From Bacteroidota bacterium (lineage in GTDB: Bacteria > Bacteroidota > Bacteroidia > Bacteroidales > VadinHA17): a stretch of DNA of 5,533 nucleotides. The translations under genes and the position numbers were made by a program. The notes under the pieces were generated by a model, which worked only from the letters and a program-made list of their open reading frames with translations, was not told where the DNA came from and made no database searches. Positions 1 through 5,055 of the stretch are shown piece after piece. The stretch spans positions 1-5,533 of the forward strand of contig JAUWPX010000125.1 of assembly GCA_030611395.1 (NCBI GenBank), written 5' to 3'. The first letter of the stretch is position 1. Each line of letters begins with the position of its first letter.

Positions 1-283
1 TCCTAATCTCCACTGATTCGAACAAGGAAATCGAAGCATAACTATTTTCATTCTCCCCTCTGATACCTTTGGCGAGATACACTTTCATTCCAGGAAAATT
101 CTTCTCAAATTCAGGTATGGACTTGTTTACAAAAAAATCAATAAATTGATTCATTGTAGCATCCGGATCAAGATTTATGGTCATAACATGAAAACCAACG
201 AGATTTCCCTTTTGAAATGTTTGCCCGAAAGTGGTTCCTGCCACCAGGAACAGGGCTGCTGTGATTAGAATTAGTTTTTTCAT
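1..283 (-). CDS. Small secreted protein of unknown function, C-terminus beyond left edge
   Basis: An open frame starts with ATG at 283 and runs off the left edge after 94 codons, so the C-terminus is missing. Residues 1-20 (MKKLILITAALFLVAGTTFG) form a clear Sec signal peptide, with cleavage expected around Gly20/Gln21, the usual Bacteroidota pattern. There is no lipobox cysteine, so the mature protein is probably periplasmic or exported. The mature part has alternating beta-like and amphipathic stretches (GNLVGFHVMTINL, then MNQFIDFFVNK, then MKVYLAKGIRGENENS). It resembles, from memory, short Bacteroidota secreted hypotheticals with a ferredoxin-like alpha/beta look; that fold is a guess. 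The gene lies 258 bases downstream of the tetR-like gene on the same strand. Its upstream region carries a candidate promoter and several inverted repeats, so control by the neighbouring TetR protein is plausible but not proven. Confidence 0.85.
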   Translation of the reverse strand, partial: MKKLILITAALFLVAGTTFGQTFQKGNLVGFHVMTINLDPDATMNQFIDFFVNKSIPEFEKNFPGMKVYLAKGIRGENENSYASISLFESVEIR

Positions 284-375
284 GATTACTTAGGGTTTAA
301 ATTAGTTAATAATAAAAGTTAGATCAATAAGAAAAGACAGAAAAGATATTTATTAATATGGCACAAATAATGCTT

Positions 376-389
376 TGTAACAAATTACA
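376..389. promoter_or_regulatory. Short inverted repeat TGTAA-N4-TTACA
   Basis: TGTAA at 376-380 and TTACA at 385-389 are exact reverse complements around CAAA. The repeat lies inside the predicted leader of the small secreted protein gene, next to the larger palindrome at 393-408. The arms vaguely resemble sites bound by CRP/FNR-family regulators, but the spacing is not a standard match. In DNA this AT-rich, a 5-bp repeat can arise by chance. Confidence 0.25.
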
Positions 390-392
390 TAA

Positions 393-408
393 AATACCAT
401 ATGGTATT
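393..408. promoter_or_regulatory. Perfect 16-bp palindrome, candidate TetR operator
   Basis: AATACCATATGGTATT is a perfect palindrome centred between 400 and 401. Allowing one mismatched pair (392/409), the symmetry extends to 389-412. It lies about 8 to 23 bases inside the transcript predicted from the promoter at 421-450, where a bound repressor would block the polymerase. Size and symmetry fit operators of TetR-family dimers, and a TetR gene ends 134 bases away. That this protein binds here is inference. Confidence 0.45.
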
Positions 409-423
409 GTATATTTAATACAA
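407..423. promoter_or_regulatory. Inverted repeat TTGTAT-N5-ATACAA overlapping the -7 box
   Basis: TTGTAT (407-412) and ATACAA (418-423) are exact reverse complements. The repeat shares two bases with the 16-bp palindrome and overlaps the TTTG end of the predicted -7 element. It could be a second protein site that competes with RNA polymerase. The high A+T content makes chance occurrence a real alternative. Confidence 0.3.
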
Positions 424-450
424 ATATATAAATCTTTGGATAATTACAAT
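421..450 (-). promoter_or_regulatory. Candidate Bacteroidota promoter of the small secreted protein gene
   Basis: On the minus strand, TATATTTG (428 to 421) matches the Bacteroidota -7 consensus TAnnTTTG exactly. ATTG (450 to 447) lies 18 bases upstream as a possible -33 element (consensus TTTG, usual gap about 19-21). The start of transcription would be near 415, giving a leader of roughly 130 bases before the ATG at 283. The same octamer occurs upstream of the gene at 1308-2531. Confidence 0.4.
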
Positions 451-469
451 ACAATTATTGACTAATCTG

Positions 470-494
470 AATCAATTGGGATAACTAATTGATT
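470..494. promoter_or_regulatory. Inverted repeat AATCAATT-N9-AATTGATT
   Basis: AATCAATT (470-477) and AATTGATT (487-494) are exact reverse complements around a 9-base spacer. The repeat lies 48 bases past the tetR stop and upstream of the predicted promoter at 421-450. As RNA it would be a weak A/U-only stem with no U-run after it, so a protein-binding site is likelier than a terminator. Confidence 0.3.
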
Positions 495-541
495 GAAAGT
501 GTATAATATAAACTTTTGAAAAGAAAGAGGAGTATCTGATG

Positions 542-1072
542 TTAGTTAAACAGATTATTAATCTCAGGGATCAGTTCATTTATTTCTGATTTCAATCCAT
601 TATAAAAGAGCTGATATATACCAACCAGTAAGGCAAAATTCAGGTTCGCCATAATCGAGGCTTTTTTAGGATCAAGTCCTGTATCCAGATATAGCTTTGT
701 AAAATATTCAATCCGCATATTATCAACTTTATCTAATTGTTTTTTTACCTCTTTATTATGAGTTCCCCATGCTCTTAATGAAACCTTTTCTTTTGAGATA
801 TTCTTGATAATTTGCCGGTTAATATAATTAAGCCTTTCTTTTGGAGTTGGAACATCTTCAATAAACCGATCAAGGTTTATCCTGTCTGTATTGAACAGGT
901 ATTCAAACAGCTTACTATAATAATCATTGATATTTTTGAAATGATGATAAAACGAACCTTTTGTAACTTTTAAACGTTTGCATAAATACTCAATCTTAAT
1001 ATCTGTATATGAGGTTTTTTTTAATATGTCTAATCCTGTTTGCAGCCATTTTTCTTTATTGAGTCTTTTCAC
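542..1072 (-). CDS. TetR/AcrR-family transcriptional regulator
   Basis: This 176-residue protein has the normal length and layout of a TetR-family repressor. Residues 5-47 form the N-terminal DNA-binding domain. The family's helix-turn-helix signature is at about 25-45 (IKIEYLCKRLKVTKGSFYHHF, with G39, F41, Y42 and F45 at the usual places). Residues 50-176 are an all-helical, variable ligand/dimer domain, so the inducer cannot be predicted. The start codon is GTG at 1072-1070. No in-frame ATG occurs just upstream, and the next internal one (Met119) would remove the DNA-binding domain, so GTG is well supported. Proteins of this family usually repress their own gene or an adjacent one. The same-strand gene downstream has a palindrome in its leader and is the obvious candidate target. 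Confidence 0.95.
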   Translation of the reverse strand: MKRLNKEKWLQTGLDILKKTSYTDIKIEYLCKRLKVTKGSFYHHFKNINDYYSKLFEYLFNTDRINLDRFIEDVPTPKERLNYINRQIIKNISKEKVSLRAWGTHNKEVKKQLDKVDNMRIEYFTKLYLDTGLDPKKASIMANLNFALLVGIYQLFYNGLKSEINELIPEINNLFN

Positions 1073-1118
1073 GAGTTTAAATTTTTTATATTGGCATCTT
1101 GTAAAAAATAAAAAAAAA

Positions 1119-1152
1119 CAAAAATAATAAAACTTGCTAATTATATGGCAAA
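1119..1152 (-). promoter_or_regulatory. Candidate promoter of the tetR-like gene
   Basis: On the minus strand, TATTTTTG (1126 to 1119) matches TAnnTTTG and TTTG (1152 to 1149) matches the -33 element. The gap of 22 bases is slightly longer than usual. Transcription would start near 1113, about 40 bases before the GTG. An imperfect palindrome, TTGCTAATTATATGGCAA (1134-1151), overlaps the -33 side. It contains ATATGGCA, similar to the ATATGGTA half of the palindrome at 393-408, which would suit autoregulation. The local A-rich tract (1103-1132) weakens the -7 match. Confidence 0.3.
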
Positions 1153-1170
1153 TGAAGTAAGCTTGTTTCA

Positions 1171-1243
1171 GTAAATAAAGGAAAATCTAAATATATTACC
1201 TGAATGTCTCAGGTCTTAGAAATGCTAATACAGGAAATAGATA
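1171..1243. repeat. Diverged dispersed repeat, copy A
   Basis: The stretch 1211-1243 matches 3331-3363 at 27 of 33 bases without gaps. The similarity continues in the same order upstream of it: GTAA..., AGGAAAA.CT and CTGAATGT occur in both copies, with length differences between the blocks. The copy lies between the tetR-like gene and the stop of the carboxypeptidase-regulatory-like gene. Its role is unknown. It may be a decayed mobile or intergenic repeat, or a shared regulatory segment. Confidence 0.55.
1198..1214 (-). terminator. Weak hairpin inside repeat copy A, possible terminator
   Basis: ACCTGA (1198-1203) and TCAGGT (1209-1214) pair perfectly around a 5-base loop. On the minus strand the stem is followed by AATATATTTAGATTTT, which is U-rich but interrupted. 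It could be a weak terminator about 95 bases past the stop of the gene at 1308-2531. Repeat copy B does not preserve the stem, which argues against it being essential to the repeat. Confidence 0.25.
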
Positions 1244-1266
1244 TTAATAAACCCCTGCTGTAGAGC

Positions 1267-1295
1267 TCACCAGGTGACCTGGAGTCACCCGGTGA
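1267..1295 (-). terminator. Strong GC-rich hairpin just past a stop codon
   Basis: Bases 1267-1278 pair with 1284-1295 around the 5-base loop 1279-1283, giving a 12-pair stem. The only non-Watson-Crick pair is 1272/1290, a G-U wobble in the minus-strand RNA and an A-C mismatch in plus-strand RNA. This supports a role in the minus-strand transcript. The hairpin begins 13 bases after the TAG of the gene at 1308-2531. No U-run follows, so it is not a classic intrinsic terminator. It may stabilise the mRNA end or act with other factors. Confidence 0.5.
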
Positions 1296-1307
1296 ATATG
1301 GTTTTGT

Positions 1308-2531
1308 CTAACGCCCGCTGTTTTTTTCAAATTGCTTCTCTATATCTTCCCTTGAGTTTAATTTATCTTTTGCCAATTTAAACGATTCCGTATCAATTGG
1401 AATATTAAAATTGGTCCAAAAATTCTTGTTATATATAAATCTCAATTCATATATATCAATACTTTTCTCTAAATAATTGACCAAACCCATATTTCTTCCA
1501 TATCCAAAATTATATGTGATAAATTCTTCATACAAAGTAATACTACCAAGATGGTTATTTTCAGAACTTACAACATTCCAATCTTGTTTTAAACTTTGAT
1601 AGCTTTTTATCATCTTATCCCCAAAGTCTTTGTACCTTATTGAAAATACAGTATTCAGATGTTTAAACTGCAGAGAATCATTTGGAGAAATAATCTTGTT
1701 GTCATAATTATTAGTGTAGTCAAGTTGTAATATTGCATAATCCTTTTTCCGGATCAGTATATTTCCCTGATATTTTGGGGTTAAAGTATTTTTCGACCAA
1801 AATGAGATATCAAATACTATTGAACTATCTGATTGTAAAACGTTCTTTATCTTAAAATCCCAATAATCAATATAGTCCATATCAAAAATTTCTTCTTTGA
1901 ATCGAACAGGATCATTAAACAAACAATCGGCTAAATAGTTATTTCCTTCGTTCCATATATATTGTCTGAAATCATCTGATTTTCTCAACCGGTCTATCTT
2001 AGCATATAATCCTCTTCGCTTGTGAAAACCCTTATCAAATACACTAACGGATGCTTCCAGATACCTGACAAAATTTTCGTTTTCCTTTAAAGCAGTTCTG
2101 AAATATCCACTATAATAATGGTTTTCGCATGGGTAATTGTCCGGGATATTTTGAATGGCTGATTTTACAATTTCCTTTGATACCAGTTTTGAAATTGTCA
2201 CCGGACTAATAGTATATACCTGCTTTTCAAGTCTAATTTCATTAATTTGGTTATTTATCAATTTTTTAATTAAAATATCCTGAGATATAAACCCGATTGC
2301 AGATATGGTTAATGTTTTGTTTCTGTACCTGTTTTCAATTTTAAATTCCGCCCTGCCTTCTGCATTTGAAATTGTACCAATATTTGTACCTTTAATAATA
2401 ACATGGACATATGGAACAGGCGAGCCTGATTCTTTATCAAGGAAAAGTAAGTTAAGTGAGGTTACCTTGTTCTGGCAACAAAGAGTTACCGGAAGAAGGA
2501 ACAGGATAAAAAAAATATAATTTTTCATCAT
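1308..2531 (-). CDS. Secreted protein with carboxypeptidase-regulatory-like domain
   Basis: The frame allows ATG starts at 2540, 2531 and 2528. I chose 2531 (MMKNYIFF..., 407 residues) because the 2540 start only adds MHF ahead of the signal peptide; 2528 is equally possible. The hydrophobic stretch IFFILFLLPVTL followed by CCQN is a signal peptide. The lipobox is poor (Leu before the Cys), so cleavage by signal peptidase I is likelier than lipidation. About 75 residues then form a beta-sandwich of the CarboxypepD_reg-like type (PVPYVHVIIKGTNIGT, SNAEGRAEF, LTISAIGF). The rest resembles, from memory, Bacteroidota proteins annotated as carboxypeptidase-like regulatory domain-containing, including an ending of the EKQF type. 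There is no peptidase active site and no room for an outer-membrane barrel. The protein is presumably exported to the periplasm or cell surface; its substrate is unknown. A GC-rich hairpin follows the stop. Confidence 0.9.
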   Translation of the reverse strand: MMKNYIFFILFLLPVTLCCQNKVTSLNLLFLDKESGSPVPYVHVIIKGTNIGTISNAEGRAEFKIENRYRNKTLTISAIGFISQDILIKKLINNQINEIRLEKQVYTISPVTISKLVSKEIVKSAIQNIPDNYPCENHYYSGYFRTALKENENFVRYLEASVSVFDKGFHKRRGLYAKIDRLRKSDDFRQYIWNEGNNYLADCLFNDPVRFKEEIFDMDYIDYWDFKIKNVLQSDSSIVFDISFWSKNTLTPKYQGNILIRKKDYAILQLDYTNNYDNKIISPNDSLQFKHLNTVFSIRYKDFGDKMIKSYQSLKQDWNVVSSENNHLGSITLYEEFITYNFGYGRNMGLVNYLEKSIDIYELRFIYNKNFWTNFNIPIDTESFKLAKDKLNSREDIEKQFEKNSGR

Positions 2532-2591
2532 AAAATGCATAGCATTTACAGAAACAAAAACTTAGGTTATCTACGATACTTATGCATAGGA

Positions 2592-2624
2592 CAAATATAA
2601 TACCAAAGATAACATGATATTCAA
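2592..2624 (-). promoter_or_regulatory. Candidate promoter of the carboxypeptidase-regulatory-like gene
   Basis: On the minus strand, TATATTTG (2599 to 2592) is an exact TAnnTTTG match and is identical to the octamer at 421-428. A TTG at 2624-2622 is the nearest -33 candidate, but the 22-base gap is long. Transcription would begin near 2586, about 55 bases before the start codon. The rest of 2541-2711 shows no convincing terminator for the upstream lipoprotein gene. Confidence 0.35.
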
Positions 2625-2711
2625 TACTGTTAGGTAAATAGTCGGCAGTTGGCATTAATTGATTCAGGCGTGACTATCTCATTATTTAATAGCAGCTGCC
2701 GTCTCAATCTA

Positions 2712-3224
2712 CTATTCTGTTTCTTCTGTTTCACTTTCCACTTCATCGTCCCAGGTTGAGGTATAAATTGAGGTATAACTTACATGTTTCCATTCCCCGT
2801 TAACCTTTTCCAGAAATTGAGAATGTATGCTTGAACTTAGAAGCTCACCTTGACCATTATAAAAATCATTATCAAATACAGCCCATGCACATTCCCTGTA
2901 GACTTTAATTTTGTAATTGGATTTTACCTCATAAAAATCTCCCGGTTCAGCTACATTTTCGAAATAATCCACGAAAAATGAACTAACCTTTTCCCATCCA
3001 ACCTCATAAGTATAACCCGATTTAGTAGCTGTTAACCTGATGTTGGTTTCATCCTGCACATGCAATGCACCAAGGCGGTTTATATCGTTGTCGAAAAAAG
3101 CTTCTGTTTCTTCTTCGATAACAGCAATTATGGCTGCTTTTTCTTTTTCGATGTCGATTTTTTCCTGACAGGAAGTCCCTGCTAATAAAATAATAGCAAA
3201 TAAAAAAAATAGATACTTTTTCAT
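2712..3224 (-). CDS. NTF2-like (DUF4440/SnoaL-type) lipoprotein with acidic tail
   Basis: The 170-residue protein starts at ATG 3224. It has a lipoprotein signal peptide ending in GTSC, with Cys19 as the expected lipidated residue, so it is probably membrane-anchored on the periplasmic or surface side. Residues 23-155 have the layout of the NTF2-like superfamily: a long first helix (EKEKAAIIAVIEEETEAFFDNDINRL), then 'D' and 'IRL' motifs, a helix (GWEKVSSFFVDYFEN), and beta strands ending in SQFLEKVNGEWKHVSYTSIY. The fold forms a cone-shaped pocket used for binding or, in some members, catalysis; no catalytic set is recognisable. The last 12 residues contain 8 acidic ones (DDEVESETEETE), apparently an extension past the fold. 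Neighbours lie about 150-180 bases away, so it is probably transcribed alone. Assignment to DUF4440 is from pattern recognition only. Confidence 0.9.
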   Translation of the reverse strand: MKKYLFFLFAIILLAGTSCQEKIDIEKEKAAIIAVIEEETEAFFDNDINRLGALHVQDETNIRLTATKSGYTYEVGWEKVSSFFVDYFENVAEPGDFYEVKSNYKIKVYRECAWAVFDNDFYNGQGELLSSSIHSQFLEKVNGEWKHVSYTSIYTSTWDDEVESETEETE

Positions 3225-3291
3225 GATTAAAAAGTTTTTTTTGAGTTAATATATTTATCTATACAATTTTACACATGATAATAATTGCCAG

Positions 3292-3363
3292 GTAATATAG
3301 GAAAAACTATCTGAATGTAATTATTGTATAAGGTTTTAGAGATGCAAAAACAGGAAGTGGATA
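3292..3363. repeat. Diverged dispersed repeat, copy B
   Basis: This is the partner of the repeat at 1171-1243, in the same orientation. The best block is 3331-3363 (27 of 33 bases identical to 1211-1243), preceded in both by CTGAATGT, AGGAAAA and GTAA blocks in the same order. It begins 9 bases past the GH32 stop codon and ends 67 bases before the lipoprotein start. Both copies therefore sit between the end of one gene and the start of the next. I could identify no clear TAnnTTTG promoter for the lipoprotein in this gap. Confidence 0.55.
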
Positions 3364-3372
3364 AAAAAAAAT

Positions 3373-5004
3373 TTAATAATTATTCCAGATAGAATTCAAC
3401 TCGTACACTTTAAGACTATGAATAATCAGCTCATTCTCTGCTGATTCCAGAACAAGCCCTTCGTCAGTCTCCGGCTTTTTAAGTGGAGCTACCGTTACCA
3501 TTTTCCCATTGTCGAAGAAAACCTCAACCGAGGTACGGTCTATTAATACCTCAACTTCAAAATCATATTTACCCGGAAAATCCTGTATATACTGGTACGT
3601 GTTCATTAAATCGTGATTACCGTCAAAAGTCACAATACTGTTTCCCTTATAGTTCAGGTTGTACCAAATACCTTTTGGGATGTTAACTTTAAGTTTTATA
3701 TGTAACAGATCGCTCTTTACCTCTTTTAACTTTTCATTAGCCTCCTTAAGTGTGAGATTTTCCCAACTATATTCTTTCTTGTGCAATTTGTTCACCTCTT
3801 CAACCGGATTACTAAAAAGCCTTAAACCTTCATTTGTAGTACGCAACGAAAGTTCAGTTGGAAACATCATCATCTGGTTAAAAGGCATTCCATCCTGTTC
3901 TATTGTTCCCCATCCTATTTGTATTCGACGCCCACCAGGAATATTGTTGTAGGTCTGGGCTGCATATTGATTCCCATAAGTAGTTCTGTATTTGCCTCCT
4001 TCAGGGATAAATTCCCTGCCATCGAAACTTCCTGTCATGTATGTCCCTGAAGCCCCGTACAATACCCATTTTGTATTATCTGTTTTTCCATCAACGGGTA
4101 ATTCGAACAATTCAGGACATTCCCAAAAACCCGTAACATGACTTTCATATGTCCATTCTTTAAGGTTTTTTGAGGTATAAATACTATGTCCGTTCGCCTC
4201 AAAAAGAACCATAACCCACTCATTATTTTGCTCGTACCAAAAAACTTTAGGATCACGGGTATGGATATTATCCCATTTTTCTTTGCTGTTAATTACCGGG
4301 TTTCCGTCGTACTTTTTAAACGTACGACCATTATCGATACTATAAGCAATGCATTGGGTTTGACTTTTACCGGCTGCCGTATAAGCAGCAACCAAAACAT
4401 TTTCACCCCAGCCGGAGGTATTGTTTTTATCTATTATCGCGCTGCCGGAAAACATTGTGCCTGATTTGTCAGGGAAAAGAGCATCATTCAATTCTTTCCA
4501 GTGAATCAGATCTTTGCTAACTGCATGACCCCAATGCATATTTCCCCAATTTCTTTCGTATGGGTTGTGTTGATAGTAGAGGTGGTATTCGCCGTTAAAA
4601 TAAACCAGTCCGTTAGGATCGTTATTCCATCCTCTCCGGGAAGTAAAATGAAACTGAGGGCGATTAGTTTCTTTATACAGACTATCCACTCCATTTATTT
4701 CTTCAGATAAATAAATCTTATTTATTCCGGAACTGTTTTTCTCAAATACTAATGTTAAGTTCTTGTTCTTATATGCCGATACATCTGTAAAAACCCAATA
4801 GTCAGTCTTGTTTTCGGCAATCCGGATATCCGCGTAGAACAATGTATCATCGCCGGAGGTTAAGAACATTTTTTGACTTTCAGCATCATTTTGGATTGGA
4901 TAATTTAAATAATCCTTATCTATAAGGAATTGTTTCCCGACGCCCTGATTGTATACATTCATTGTTATGAATAATAAGATTACTATTAATACTTTCTTCA
5001 ACAT
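3373..5004 (-). CDS. Secreted glycoside hydrolase family 32 beta-fructosidase (levanase/inulinase/invertase type)
   Basis: GH32 enzymes hydrolyse beta-fructosyl bonds in sucrose, inulin or levan by a retaining mechanism. All three catalytic motifs are present (numbering from the ATG at 5004, 543 residues): GWNNDPNG with nucleophile Asp129, RDP with Asp251 (transition-state stabiliser), and WECPEL with acid/base Glu295. The conserved FSGSA (185-189) is also seen. Residues 1-20 are a signal peptide (MLKKVLIVILLFITMNVYNQ). Residues about 25-110 resemble the N-terminal domain common in Bacteroidota GH32 proteins (DUF4980-like). The five-bladed propeller follows, then the C-terminal beta-sandwich with DRTSVEVFFDNG (489-500). 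A longer reading from GTG at 5034 adds ten residues before the signal peptide and is less likely. The motifs do not separate exo-levanase, inulinase and invertase. It follows the membrane protein gene by 51 bases, suggesting co-transcription. No SusC/SusD pair is in the window. Confidence 0.95.
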   Translation of the reverse strand: MLKKVLIVILLFITMNVYNQGVGKQFLIDKDYLNYPIQNDAESQKMFLTSGDDTLFYADIRIAENKTDYWVFTDVSAYKNKNLTLVFEKNSSGINKIYLSEEINGVDSLYKETNRPQFHFTSRRGWNNDPNGLVYFNGEYHLYYQHNPYERNWGNMHWGHAVSKDLIHWKELNDALFPDKSGTMFSGSAIIDKNNTSGWGENVLVAAYTAAGKSQTQCIAYSIDNGRTFKKYDGNPVINSKEKWDNIHTRDPKVFWYEQNNEWVMVLFEANGHSIYTSKNLKEWTYESHVTGFWECPELFELPVDGKTDNTKWVLYGASGTYMTGSFDGREFIPEGGKYRTTYGNQYAAQTYNNIPGGRRIQIGWGTIEQDGMPFNQMMMFPTELSLRTTNEGLRLFSNPVEEVNKLHKKEYSWENLTLKEANEKLKEVKSDLLHIKLKVNIPKGIWYNLNYKGNSIVTFDGNHDLMNTYQYIQDFPGKYDFEVEVLIDRTSVEVFFDNGKMVTVAPLKKPETDEGLVLESAENELIIHSLKVYELNSIWNNY

Positions 5005-5055
5005 AATTATAGATTTTTTTGTTGATAATATCACATTATACCATGCCGCTCCATC

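Noticed and set aside
318..350. A stretch with faint similarity to the dispersed repeat (TTAGA, ACAG, GATATT in order).
   Set aside because: Matches are short, need gaps and are expected by chance in AT-rich DNA.
539..589. Plus-strand ATG preceded by an AGAGGAG Shine-Dalgarno-like sequence, giving a 16-residue open frame.
   Set aside because: It runs antisense into the tetR 3' end, is very short, and Bacteroidota rarely use Shine-Dalgarno sites.
1302..1312. GTTAGAC/GTCTAAC at the stop of the gene at 1308-2531 resembles an integron attC core (GTTRRRY), with a hairpin nearby.
   Set aside because: In either orientation the matching second core is missing at the needed place, the motif overlaps coding sequence, and no integrase is visible. 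A seven-base degenerate match is weak.
2452..2655. Minus-strand open frame of 67 codons overlapping the start of the carboxypeptidase-regulatory-like gene.
   Set aside because: It is in another frame, has no recognisable domain, and the main gene has its own intact signal peptide, so no frameshift repair is needed.
2643..2701. CGGCAG (2643-2648) and CTGCCG (2696-2701) could pair as a stem behind the lipoprotein stop.
   Set aside because: The stem is 6 pairs with a 47-base loop and no U-run after it, too weak to call a terminator.
3364..3384. T-run after the GH32 stop with AATAATTATT symmetry, considered as an intrinsic terminator.
   Set aside because: The palindrome is all A/T with no loop, so it would not form a stable RNA stem.
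3483..4710. Several open frames of 62 to 97 codons on both strands within the GH32 gene.
   Set aside because: They are shadows of a long gene with all catalytic motifs; none shows a domain or signal.
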